This document shows positions 7,797 through 15,906 of a stretch of DNA of 49,414 bases, piece after piece. Source of the stretch: JAGOZV01 sp964346445 (GTDB lineage Bacteria > Patescibacteriota > Saccharimonadia > Saccharimonadales > Saccharimonadaceae); contig CAYFUI010000002.1 in the NCBI GenBank assembly GCA_964346445.1, forward strand, positions 1 to 49,414, written 5' to 3'. A model generated the notes under the pieces. The model made no database searches and was not told the origin of the DNA. It saw only the letters and a program-made list of their open reading frames with translations. A program made the translations under genes and the position numbers. How positions within the stretch are numbered: position 1 is the stretch's first letter; each line of letters starts with the position of its first letter.

Positions 7797-8189
7797 ATGG
7801 CTAAACCAGTTAATATTGTGCTAGGAGTAGAGATTGCCCCTAACGGAATGGACCAAATCGTTTTTATGCAGGCTCCATTCCCTCCAGCGTCCAAGCAAAA
7901 TGACAAGAGGCAGGCTAAGTTTATTAACCTGGCTTGCCCCAAGCTTCACCAACTGCTGGGTTCTTTGAATGATTGGAGTTTTCTCTGCATAAAACCAAAA
8001 GAAGCATTGAACGCACTGGTTCTTCGTGCGCGCCGCAATCCTTTTGTGGCCCCATCTTTGTCGCAACTGCAGGCGGCTCTGGAAGCAAATTTTGGTTTGC
8101 CGGTCTCCCTTGACCGAGGAATGTCTAATAAACAGAAAGCGGTGATTTTACAGCATCCTAATTCGGCAAAGATAAAACTATCCTACTAG
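7797..8189 (+). CDS. orphan protein of unknown function, 130 aa
   Basis: I do not recognise it. The longer frame begins at 7761, but the ATG at 7797 has a perfect AGGAGGT 6 bases upstream, so the shorter 130-residue form is used. It is soluble and basic, with a helical-looking central part and no obvious catalytic motif. Codon use is unlike neighbours: TTA for only 1 of 17 leucines, with CTG, TTG and CTT preferred. A perfect hairpin lies in its leader and an elaborate stem-loop with T-run follows. It shares this style with the orphans at 3721 and 44790. Confidence 0.75.
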   Translation: MAKPVNIVLGVEIAPNGMDQIVFMQAPFPPASKQNDKRQAKFINLACPKLHQLLGSLNDWSFLCIKPKEALNALVLRARRNPFVAPSLSQLQAALEANFGLPVSLDRGMSNKQKAVILQHPNSAKIKLSY

Positions 8190-8193
8190 GATA

Positions 8194-8272
8194 TAGTCTT
8201 ATTTAAGACTAAGAGCGTGCCTTATGGGCTTCCATTACCTGCTGATTGCAGTAGCCATTTGTCACGCTTTTT
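8194..8272 (+). terminator. two-hairpin structured terminator after the 130-aa orphan
   Basis: First hairpin TAGTCTT/AAGACTA (8194-8200, 8205-8211). Then a long extended structure: AGCGTG (8214-8219) with CACGCT (8263-8268), inside it GGCT (8227-8230) with AGCC (8253-8256), and inside that CTGC (8239-8242) with GCAG (8248-8251). It ends in TTTTT (8268-8272). This resembles an elongated intrinsic terminator or a small structured RNA. Confidence 0.5.
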
Positions 8273-8311
8273 ATCAGAAACCGGAAAAATCCTATACCCA
8301 TTTGAGGGTGC

Positions 8312-8317
8312 TATAAT
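8312..8317 (+). promoter_or_regulatory. -10 element, leaderless promoter of rmuC
   Basis: TATAAT ends 7 bases before the ATG at 8325. This selects 8325 over the longer frame that begins at 8217 and that would run through the upstream terminator structure. Confidence 0.65.
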
Positions 8318-8324
8318 TAAGGTT

Positions 8325-9401
8325 ATGGAAATATTTATTATAATCTTACTAGTAGTATTGTTAATTGGCGCTTTTATAGGTTTATTTGTTATTAGTAGTC
8401 GGTTAAAAGAATTAAAAAATACCGGCGCGGTAGAATTGGTAAAAGCAGATGTTACCGAACTCTCGCGACATGTTCAACAATTACAGCAAGCACTGGGCGA
8501 AAAGGTGGATGCGGGTAATTATAATATGCAAGCCAATATGCAGCGGCAGTTAACCCAGAGTGCCAAATTAATCAGCGATGTAACAAAGCAGCTTACAAAG
8601 CTTGACGAGACCAACCGTCAAGTAGTGGATGTGGCAAGTGAGCTAAAAACTTTACAAACGGCCCTGCAGAACCCCAAACAGCGCGGTATTTTTGGTGAGT
8701 ATTACTTAAAAACTGTTTTAGAAAATGTGCTACCACCCACTAATTTTCAAATGCAATATAAATTTAGTAATGGTGACATTGTAGATAGTGTAATATTTTT
8801 AGACAAAAATAAAATTTTACCTATAGACAGTAAGTTTAGCTTAGAAAATTACAATAAAATGGTAGCTGCTACCGACAAAACGGTGAAAGAGCAGCTGTTA
8901 GGGAAGATTAAAAACGATTTAAAAAACCGAATAGATGAAACTAGTAAGTATGTGCGACCAAATGAAGATACGATGGATTTTGCCTTTATGTTTATTCCTA
9001 GCGAGTCTCTATATTATGACTTGTTAGTGAGTAATGTTGGCGCCGGCTCTTCTTCGCGAGACCTTATAGAATATGCCTTTCGTGATAAAAAAGTAATTAT
9101 CGTTAGTCCAACTAGCTTTATGGCTTACTTGCAAACGGTCCTTCAGGGGCTTCGTAGCCTGCAAATAGAGGGACAGGCTAAAGAAATACAAAAACGGGTC
9201 GGTCAATTATCAAGGCATTTAGAAAAGTTTGACGAATATATGAACAAGTTGGGGCGTTCACTAGAAACTACTGTCAACCAATATAATTTTGCTCATAAGG
9301 AGTTGAATAAGGTTGACAAGGACATGGTAAAAATTGCTCACGTTGAGACTGTGATAAACCAGCTTGAGCTAGATAAGCCAAGGCAGGGTGATAAAGTTTA
9401 A
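8325..9401 (+). CDS. rmuC: RmuC family protein (DNA recombination)
   Basis: A 358-residue protein with an N-terminal transmembrane anchor (about residues 2-23), a coiled-coil stretch (25-125), and the RmuC nuclease-like domain. Visible motifs include the KQRGIFGEYYL segment, LPIDSKFSLENY and the FMFIPSESLYYDLL region. RmuC proteins limit inversion at inverted repeats in E. coli and carry a restriction-endonuclease-like fold. The start at 8325 follows from the hydrophobic anchor beginning right after it and from the leaderless promoter. A bidirectional terminator separates it from the convergent aquaporin gene. Confidence 0.93.
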   Translation: MEIFIIILLVVLLIGAFIGLFVISSRLKELKNTGAVELVKADVTELSRHVQQLQQALGEKVDAGNYNMQANMQRQLTQSAKLISDVTKQLTKLDETNRQVVDVASELKTLQTALQNPKQRGIFGEYYLKTVLENVLPPTNFQMQYKFSNGDIVDSVIFLDKNKILPIDSKFSLENYNKMVAATDKTVKEQLLGKIKNDLKNRIDETSKYVRPNEDTMDFAFMFIPSESLYYDLLVSNVGAGSSSRDLIEYAFRDKKVIIVSPTSFMAYLQTVLQGLRSLQIEGQAKEIQKRVGQLSRHLEKFDEYMNKLGRSLETTVNQYNFAHKELNKVDKDMVKIAHVETVINQLELDKPRQGDKV

Positions 9402-9409
9402 GCCATTAT

Positions 9410-9435
9410 AAAAACCCCCAGACCTGGGGGTTTTT
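9410..9435. terminator. bidirectional intrinsic terminator
   Basis: AAAAA, CCCCCA, loop GACC, TGGGGG, TTTTT between the convergent rmuC and aquaporin genes. A-run and T-run flank a 6-bp GC stem, so it can stop transcription from both sides. Confidence 0.92.
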
Positions 9436-9471
9436 ATTGTAACATCTAAGTACTCGTTGTTAGGCGTTACT

Positions 9472-10275
9472 CTAGTGTCGTGACCTTTCTAGTACATCGG
9501 AAAGCCCAAAGCCTAGGACTGCACCTACGCTTGGTGCAATAACAAAGATCATAATTGGCCACAAGTCAAACATGTTGACACCACCAGCCACGTAGCCTGA
9601 CATAGCTGCGGCTGGGTTCAAATAGGTAAGGGTAGTGCCTTGCTCTACTAGAAGGACTTGCGTAATTGAGCTGGCAAGTAGAAGACCTACAAGTAGTGCC
9701 ATGCCAACTGCGGTTGCAGATACGATTCGCTGTTTCTTTTCACGTAGTGCTGTAGCTACACCAAGGCTTAGCGCGAAAACACCAAGAAGTTCTGCTACAA
9801 ATAGGACCCACTCTTTACCTTTGGTGGTTGCTTCATCTGCGCTCATGTCTACTACGTGGAATAGCTGTGAGCCACCCATCATAGCGTCTGAACCGGATGG
9901 TGCGGTTGCACTTAAGACGCCACTAAAGATGGAGAATGCGGCCAGCGCACCAAGTAGCTGTGCCACAATGAAGATGACTGCCTGCTTACTCTTGATCCGC
10001 TTAGTTGCTAAAGCACCTATAGTGATAGCTGGGTTAAGGTGAGAGCCAGAAATCCCTCCAAATATAAGAACTAAACCAATTAGGCCAAAGGCTACAAAAA
10101 GAGGCTGTCCATGTACTGCAAAGATTGAACTTACCAGTAGGAATGTTCCTACGAATTCTGCGATACCCATGCCCATTAATGGGGTGTCGGATAGCATTTT
10201 ATTTTTTTCGACCTTTTTTGTAGTCACTGTGGTAGTAGTGGTACTACTTTTGGTCGCGGTTGATTTTTTTGCCAT
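9472..10275 (-). CDS. aquaporin / MIP family channel with altered second NPA box
   Basis: A 267-residue membrane channel for water or small neutral solutes. It has six hydrophobic segments plus two half-helices. The first signature is HLNPAIT (NPA at 81-83), the second YLNPAAA (NPA at 220-222). Position 223 is Ala, where water and glycerol channels nearly always have the Arg of the aromatic/arginine selectivity filter. The N-terminal 25 residues are Ser/Thr/Lys-rich and cytoplasmic. A -10 (TATAAT on the minus strand, near 10315) and AGGAGGG lie upstream, the latter about 13 bases from ATG. A narrow water pore is uncertain given the missing Arg; other solutes are possible. Confidence 0.92.
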   Translation of the reverse strand: MAKKSTATKSSTTTTTVTTKKVEKNKMLSDTPLMGMGIAEFVGTFLLVSSIFAVHGQPLFVAFGLIGLVLIFGGISGSHLNPAITIGALATKRIKSKQAVIFIVAQLLGALAAFSIFSGVLSATAPSGSDAMMGGSQLFHVVDMSADEATTKGKEWVLFVAELLGVFALSLGVATALREKKQRIVSATAVGMALLVGLLLASSITQVLLVEQGTTLTYLNPAAAMSGYVAGGVNMFDLWPIMIFVIAPSVGAVLGFGLSDVLERSRH

Positions 10276-10351
10276 TTATTAAATATCCCTCCTTTAGCAA
10301 AACTTACGATTTAATTATATCATACGAAATTAGGTATAATATATATTTAGT

Positions 10352-11287
10352 ATGAAACTTAACCATAAACAGCACCAAACTATAATTAATTTGATTTTAG
10401 GCATATTAGTTATAATAGTAATTATGTGGATAACTAATATTTTTAAACCACACAATCGTAATATTACTGCATACAGTGTGGCTACTCGTGGCATCCAGTA
10501 TTGCCATAGTAGCAATCCACAGCAAACGTTAGATTTATTTAAACCAAAACACCATAAGGGTGACCAGGCACTGCCAATCATAGTGTATATACACGGCGGG
10601 GGTTGGAGTGGTGGTACAAAAAATGACCCCTTAATAATGAATGTCTGGGGGCCAAACTTTATTAAAAAAGGTTATGCCGTAGCCACTATTGGCTATCGCT
10701 TAAAAGCGCCTAGCCTATATCAAGACCAAAATGATGACATAGCCTGCGCTCTTGCCTATTTAACTAAACATAGTTCTTCATTAGGTATTAATATGGACGA
10801 AGCAATTTTCTTTGGCGCTAGTGCCGGTGGGCAACTAGCTGCTTATGCGGCCCTTTCAGCCCCTTATAAGGACTATCAATATCAAGCACCCTTAGGGGTG
10901 GTTGACTTTTATGGAGTCTCTTCTTTCCCAAGTATAGTAAGGGGGGATCATCCAGACTACAATGCACGGCGCTACTTAGGAAAAAATTATTTGAACTTGG
11001 CCGCCGAGGCTAGTCCCGTAAACCTGGTTAAAGCAGGCGCACCGCCATTTTTATTGGTCCATGGCACTGCCGATACTGTGGTGCCATCCACACAATCCCA
11101 GGAGCTTTATCAAGCGTTAAGGCGTGATGGAGTAGCGGTAGAGTACATCCAGGTACCAAACGCTCACCACGCATTTAATGGGCCAGAACTAGGAAGAAAA
11201 GAGTATAATAAAATAAAGATAGCAGTCAATAGTTTTATCAAGGATGTACTGTTGGAGCATGCTTTAGCACAGGAGGGAAGGAATTAA
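10352..11287 (+). CDS. membrane-anchored alpha/beta hydrolase (esterase/lipase)
   Basis: A 311-residue serine hydrolase. An N-terminal anchor (about 11-31) would place the enzyme outside the membrane. The oxyanion motif HGGGW is at 81-85, the nucleophile elbow GASAG at 155-159 (Ser157), the likely acid Asp241 in HGTAD, and the base His272 or His273 in NAHHAF, so the triad is complete. This is the HSL/BD-FAE type of esterase. The substrate cannot be read from sequence. TATAAT at 10335-10340 lies only 11 bases before ATG, giving a leader of about 5 bases. It is followed by a small membrane protein gene with no gap. Confidence 0.88.
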   Translation: MKLNHKQHQTIINLILGILVIIVIMWITNIFKPHNRNITAYSVATRGIQYCHSSNPQQTLDLFKPKHHKGDQALPIIVYIHGGGWSGGTKNDPLIMNVWGPNFIKKGYAVATIGYRLKAPSLYQDQNDDIACALAYLTKHSSSLGINMDEAIFFGASAGGQLAAYAALSAPYKDYQYQAPLGVVDFYGVSSFPSIVRGDHPDYNARRYLGKNYLNLAAEASPVNLVKAGAPPFLLVHGTADTVVPSTQSQELYQALRRDGVAVEYIQVPNAHHAFNGPELGRKEYNKIKIAVNSFIKDVLLEHALAQEGRN

Positions 11288-11518
11288 GTGGCATTATTTA
11301 TTAAGCAAGATGGACAGAAGAGCGAATTGCAAAAGAAGTTGCAAACTGAACTGCAAGAGAAACTAAAAAAACAAGCCGACCTAGACCAGCAGCTGCCTGA
11401 TGGTGTAGAAGACTCGGCGTACATGAAAGACAAACGCGAGACTTCGTCTCTAGCATGGCTATGGATGGTGTTAGTGGTGGCTTTTATAGGTATTTCACTT
11501 TGGATAATAACCTCTTAG
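11288..11518 (+). CDS. small tail-anchored membrane protein
   Basis: A 76-residue protein starting with GTG immediately after the hydrolase TAA, with GGAAGG just upstream inside the hydrolase end. It has a charged, Gln/Lys/Leu-rich helical N-terminal part (coiled-coil-like, about 8-35) and one C-terminal transmembrane helix (about 54-75). Function is unknown. The position suggests co-expression with the hydrolase and leads into pheST. Confidence 0.7.
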   Translation: MALFIKQDGQKSELQKKLQTELQEKLKKQADLDQQLPDGVEDSAYMKDKRETSSLAWLWMVLVVAFIGISLWIITS

Positions 11519-11537
11519 TATAGTAAACTGGATAAAT

Positions 11538-12545
11538 ATGGAAGAGCTAGAGAAAACCAAAGGCGAACTATTTGAAGCCTTAAAAACCGCAAAAGACCCA
11601 GCGGTTGTTTTACGGTCGCCAGCCTTAAAAAACCTTTACAAAAAAATTGGCCAAATGGACCCCGAACAAAGGGCGGTTTACGGGCAGGCCGTTAATAATT
11701 TAAAACAACAAATTACTGTAGCTGTCAAAGAGAGGCAAGACCAACTAGACAGTATAGAAGTCCAAGCATTAGATATTACTGCGCCAATGGATCTTAACCA
11801 GCGGCCGCTTCAGCTACTGCCGCGTGAACATGCTTCGCTACACCCCATAAATAGTGAATTAGAGAGAATCGTAGATATTTTTACACGGATGGGTTTTGAG
11901 GCGGTTGAGTCTAGACAAATTGATAGTGATTACAACATGTTTAGTGCCTTGAATTTTCCAAAAAATCACCCAGCGCGTGATGGCTATGACACTTTTAGGA
12001 CAGAAGAAGGCTTTATACCCCCAGCTCACACTAGCACTATGCAGAACCGCATCTTAAAAGAACGTCGGCGCCAGTTAGAGGAGGCTGGACAAATAGCGGC
12101 CATTAGTTATGGAAGAGTATTTCGTAATGAAGACGTTGACGCTACCCACGATCACACCTTTCACCAGGTAGAGGGAGTGTATGTAAGTGAAGATGCCAAT
12201 ATGAGTCAGCTGCTAGGCACCTTGCAGGCCTTTTTTGAAGCATATTACGGGCAGAAGCTGCACATTAAGACACAGCCGGCATATTTTCCATTTACGGAGC
12301 CAAGCTTGGAGTTTGCTATAGAAAAACCAGCGGAATTAGGTGGTCAACCAGGTGAATGGTTAGAAATGTTGGGTTGCGGCATGATCCATCCTAATGTATT
12401 ACAGGAGGCAGGGATTGACCCAGATAGGTATAAAGGGTTTGCTTGGGGCGGAGGCGTAGAGCGTTTAATTATGTTACGCCATGGTGTAGAAGATTTGCGT
12501 CATTTTCAGTCAGGAAAGTTAAGTTTTTTAAGGAAGTTTAAATGA
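11538..12545 (+). CDS. pheS: phenylalanyl-tRNA synthetase alpha subunit
   Basis: A 335-residue class II synthetase subunit that, as an alpha2-beta2 tetramer with PheT, charges tRNA-Phe. It shows an N-terminal coiled coil (1-85), then the class II core with HTSTMQ, the FRNEDVDATHDHTFHQVEG motif 2 region, and the C-terminal GWGGG-type motif 3 (AWGGGVERL). The length is usual. The stop overlaps the pheT start as ATGA, the standard coupled arrangement. TATAGT at 11519-11524 ends 13 bases before ATG. Confidence 0.97.
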   Translation: MEELEKTKGELFEALKTAKDPAVVLRSPALKNLYKKIGQMDPEQRAVYGQAVNNLKQQITVAVKERQDQLDSIEVQALDITAPMDLNQRPLQLLPREHASLHPINSELERIVDIFTRMGFEAVESRQIDSDYNMFSALNFPKNHPARDGYDTFRTEEGFIPPAHTSTMQNRILKERRRQLEEAGQIAAISYGRVFRNEDVDATHDHTFHQVEGVYVSEDANMSQLLGTLQAFFEAYYGQKLHIKTQPAYFPFTEPSLEFAIEKPAELGGQPGEWLEMLGCGMIHPNVLQEAGIDPDRYKGFAWGGGVERLIMLRHGVEDLRHFQSGKLSFLRKFK

Positions 12546-15049
12546 TAATTTCGCTAAATTGGTTAAAAAAGTATGTAGATATTGACCTAGAGCCAGCCGC
12601 CCTAGTTGATTTAATTGGGACGAGGTTAGTTGAGGTGGAAGGTGTGCAACCTTTGGGGGAAAAGTATCAAGATGTTGTGGCCGCACAAGTTATTTTAGCC
12701 CAAAAAATGGAGGGGTCAGACCATTTGTGGCAGGTCCTAATTGACGATGGCGACACAGTAGATGGAGTGGAGCGAGACTCTGATGGCTATGTCCAGGTGG
12801 TGTGCGGAGCGCCTAACCTAAAAAGTGGCATGATGGTGGCCTGGCTGCCACCTGGAGCTACCATTCCCGCAACTTTTGACAACCCTAACCCAATTATTCT
12901 AGACTCCCGGAAGTTAATGGGCGTAAAAAGCCATGGCATGATTGCAAGTGCTGAAGAGTTGGACCTATATGATGAGCATGATGGTATTTTAGAGCTGGAC
13001 CAGGCTATTAAACCTGGCACTTACTTAAAAGATGTATTTGAGCTAGATGATTATTTGCTGGACATTGAGAATAAATCATTAACAAACCGTCCAGATACCT
13101 TTGGCCTAATAGGATTTGCTAGAGAGGTGGCGGGGATTCAGCACAAGCCGTTTAAAACACCAGCATGGCTCTTGCAACCGTTAGCTCCGAAAAGCTTAAA
13201 ATTTGGCGAAAGTTTGAATGTCGTCCCAACCGTTGCAATTGATAGTGCGGAGGCCGCCTCTAATTACCAGTTAATTGTAGTTGATGGTAATTTTACAGCA
13301 GCAAAAACGCCACAAGGTATTCAATCGTATTTGGCTCGTGTGGGTGTGCGCCCTGTCAACCCCATTGTTGATGCAACAAATTACATGATGCTTTTAACAG
13401 GACAACCTTTACATGCGTTTGATTATGACAAGTTAGTGGAGGTGGCTGGCGGTGTACCGGAGATGAAAGTGCGCTTTGCCCGTCCTGGTGAAATTCTAGA
13501 AACAATTGACGGACGCACCTTAACACTAACGGAGGAAGATGTGGTTGTGGCGGCTAATGACCATGTTGTCGCTCTTGCCGGTGCTATTGGTGGCAAAGAG
13601 ACTGCGGTAGATGAAACTACCAAAAGTGTAGCTTTAGAAAGCGCTACATTCAATCTTTATAAATTACGCGGCACCCAAATGCGGCATGGTGTATTTAGCG
13701 AGGCCATTACCCGCTTTACTAAAGGGCAGCCAGTGAACCAAGCAGCTCCGGTTTTATTGGCCACCATTGCCCTGATGGATGAATGGGGTGACGTTTCAAC
13801 GGTTAGTGAACTATCTCATACGCAACCGGCTGTGCCCGTAAACGAACCGATAGAACTTGACCTTGTTGAGCTTAATCAGGTACTGAGTAGTCAGTTAGAT
13901 GTAGCTACTGTTAAACAGCTACTACAAAATACAGAATTTACCGTTAAAGATAGAGGTGACCGTCTAATTGTCAGTGCACCGTGGTGGCGTCCTGATATTA
14001 AAATAAAAGAAGATTTAATAGAAGAAGTGGGGCGCTTAAGGGGCTATGATAATATAGAAACCTCTTTACCACTTCGCTCCTTTAAGCCTGTTTCGAGAGA
14101 TCAGTTTTCTTTATTTAAACAACAAATCCGTCAAGTACTACAAGCAGCTGGCGAGAACGAAGTCCTGAGTTATAGTTTTGTACCAAGAAAGCTATTAGAT
14201 TGGGCTCACCAAGATTTTGCTAACGCCTATAAAATTGTAAATTCAATTAGTCCAGAACTTGAATATTACCGGCTTTCTATTATGCCTAGCCTTTTGAAAA
14301 TTGCTAGGATGAACCTAAAACAAGGGTATGATAACTTCGGTCTGTTTGAATTAAATAAAGTACATGCCTTAAGCCGGGGTATAACCGATGATGCCGTACC
14401 TAAAGAGGGTTATAATTTGGCTAATATAATTTATAATAAACATGGTAGTGGGGGCGCACCATATTATCAAGCAAAATACATATTAGAATATTTAATGAAA
14501 AATTTGAATATTGAACTAGCCTACATGCCACTAGACTTGAAAGAGAATAATCAAAGTATGTTTGCTCCCTATGAAGAGAAGCGTAGTGCTATGCTCAAGC
14601 ATAAGCAAACAGGTGCTTTAGTAGGGGTGGTCGGTGAGTTCAAAAAGGCAGTCCTGAAAAATTTCAAACTACCTGAAGGGGTGGCAGGCTTTCAACTAGA
14701 CCTAATTAAATTATTTGATATATATAACACCACTAGTAAAGTCACCTATCAACCAATTAGTAAGTACCCAAAAGTGCAACGCGATTTCTGCTTCCAAGTA
14801 CCGAAAAATTTATCACACCAAAAAATTTATGATGTTATCATCAATCAACTAGCCCAAGAGGAGGATAGTTTAGATTCTAGAGTGGAAACATTAGATATTT
14901 ATGCGGAGAAGGGTAAAGAGAGTAAAAACGTTACCTTTAGGGTGGTTTTACAGCCCCACCACCATACGTTAGCAGAAGAAGATATTAAGAGGATTAGTGA
15001 TAGTTTGAAAAGAGCAGCCCATGAGAAGGTAGGCGCAGTAGCAATATAA
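12542..15049 (+). CDS. pheT: phenylalanyl-tRNA synthetase beta subunit
   Basis: An 835-residue beta subunit, normal full length for bacteria. It starts with the usual ISLNWLKKYVD, then an OB-type tRNA-binding domain (about 40-160), B3/B4 editing region (about 220-400, with NPIVDATNY), B5 (about 430-500), the class II-like core and a C-terminal FDX-ACB anticodon-binding domain (about 745-835, with YPKVQRDFCF). Translation is coupled to pheS by a 4-base overlap. Confidence 0.97.
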   Translation: MIISLNWLKKYVDIDLEPAALVDLIGTRLVEVEGVQPLGEKYQDVVAAQVILAQKMEGSDHLWQVLIDDGDTVDGVERDSDGYVQVVCGAPNLKSGMMVAWLPPGATIPATFDNPNPIILDSRKLMGVKSHGMIASAEELDLYDEHDGILELDQAIKPGTYLKDVFELDDYLLDIENKSLTNRPDTFGLIGFAREVAGIQHKPFKTPAWLLQPLAPKSLKFGESLNVVPTVAIDSAEAASNYQLIVVDGNFTAAKTPQGIQSYLARVGVRPVNPIVDATNYMMLLTGQPLHAFDYDKLVEVAGGVPEMKVRFARPGEILETIDGRTLTLTEEDVVVAANDHVVALAGAIGGKETAVDETTKSVALESATFNLYKLRGTQMRHGVFSEAITRFTKGQPVNQAAPVLLATIALMDEWGDVSTVSELSHTQPAVPVNEPIELDLVELNQVLSSQLDVATVKQLLQNTEFTVKDRGDRLIVSAPWWRPDIKIKEDLIEEVGRLRGYDNIETSLPLRSFKPVSRDQFSLFKQQIRQVLQAAGENEVLSYSFVPRKLLDWAHQDFANAYKIVNSISPELEYYRLSIMPSLLKIARMNLKQGYDNFGLFELNKVHALSRGITDDAVPKEGYNLANIIYNKHGSGGAPYYQAKYILEYLMKNLNIELAYMPLDLKENNQSMFAPYEEKRSAMLKHKQTGALVGVVGEFKKAVLKNFKLPEGVAGFQLDLIKLFDIYNTTSKVTYQPISKYPKVQRDFCFQVPKNLSHQKIYDVIINQLAQEEDSLDSRVETLDIYAEKGKESKNVTFRVVLQPHHHTLAEEDIKRISDSLKRAAHEKVGAVAI

Positions 15050-15063
15050 GGATTAGCATTCAA

Positions 15064-15085
15064 TATAATTAATGATAAGGAGGAG
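15064..15085 (+). promoter_or_regulatory. -10 element and Shine-Dalgarno of the FKBP gene
   Basis: TATAAT (15064-15069) is followed by AAGGAGGAG (15077-15085) and the GTG start at 15089. The predicted mRNA would begin almost at the Shine-Dalgarno, leaving a leader of about 13 bases. Confidence 0.55.
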
Positions 15086-15088
15086 AAG

Positions 15089-15906
15089 GTGGCAGAACCA
15101 ACAACAACGAAAAAGCAGCGTTTAGGAATTTGGATAATAGCTATTTTAATGGTAGTAGGCACAGTGGGTAGTCTTATGGTGGCACTTTTAGCTACTAATA
15201 ATGTCGAGAAAGATAAAGCTCGCCTAGAGGTTATGATGGAAGAGTTTAACCAGGAAAACATTGCCCATAATAAGAAATTATCAAAAAAATACTTCCCAAT
15301 CTTTAGCCCGTACCGCGATAATGTTGAACCTTATGANNNNNNNNNNNNNNNNNNNNNNNNNNNNNNNNNNNNNNNNNNNNNNNNNNNNNNNNNNNNNNNN
15401 NNNNNNNNNNNNNNNNNNNNNNNNNNNNNNNNNNNNCAAAAAAATACTTCCCAATCTTTAGCCCGTACCGCGATAATGTTGAACCTTATGAGCCCGAGGT
15501 GGAAAAGCTGGAGGTGGAGGAGTTGGTTGAGGGCAAAGGTCAACCCTTTGATGGCTATGATGATGAGAACCCAGCATACGTTTACTATATTGGCTGGTTA
15601 GCGGATGGTACGGTATTTGACAGTTCTTTTGAAGGCGATTTTAAAACCTCGACACAACTAAAGAATCCTTACCTTATAGGCTACGACTCTATCACGGGCT
15701 TTAAAGAGGGTGTAGAAGGTATGAAGGTTGGTGGCATTAGACAACTTACTATGCCTGCTAGCTTAGGCTATGGCGATCAAGAGAATGGCAACATCCCTGC
15801 GAATTCTACCTTAAGATTTATAGTTTATTTAATTGATAATTCTGATGCACCAGAGCCGTCTAAAGAGCTAATCAAACTGTATGAACGTACCCAAGGAGAT
15901 TTTTAA
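15089..15906 (+). CDS. FKBP-type peptidyl-prolyl isomerase, split by an artificial gap
   Basis: Membrane-anchored proline isomerase. The N-terminal part has one transmembrane helix (about residues 12-34) and a charged linker; the C-terminal part is a full FKBP domain with YYIGWLADGTVFDSS, GFKEGVEGM, GGIRQL and LGYGD. As printed, 100 N residues break the frame. The 55 bases on either side of the gap are identical, so one copy plus the gap (155 bases) should be removed. The joined frame is then continuous: 663 bases, 220 residues, running from the GTG at 15089 to TAA at 15904-15906. Start is supported by AAGGAGGAG. The stop abuts the trxB ATG, so both are in one operon. Confidence 0.88.
15282..15336 (+). 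repeat. 55-bp direct repeat, left copy at scaffold gap
   Basis: Identical to 15437-15491. Begins CAAAAAAATACTTCCC and ends AACCTTATGA. The copy touches the N run, as expected of two contig ends that overlap. Confidence 0.97.
15337..15436. other. assembly gap, exactly 100 N
   Basis: A run of exactly 100 N, the conventional placeholder for a gap of unknown length. Flanking 55-base identity shows the true gap length is probably negative, that is, no sequence is missing. Confidence 0.97.
15437..15491 (+). repeat. 55-bp direct repeat, right copy at scaffold gap
   Basis: Identical to 15282-15336. Collapsing the pair restores a single open FKBP frame. Confidence 0.97.

Noticed and set aside
8217..8324. 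Longer RmuC start at 8217
   Set aside because: It runs through a terminator structure; the leaderless promoter and the transmembrane start both point to 8325.
12543..12545. TGA read as an amino acid (Gracilibacteria code)
   Set aside because: TGA ends pheS and clpC at the expected family lengths, so the standard bacterial code applies.
15261..15601. Separate short genes on either side of the N run
   Set aside because: They are fragments of one FKBP gene broken by the artificial gap and duplicated contig ends.
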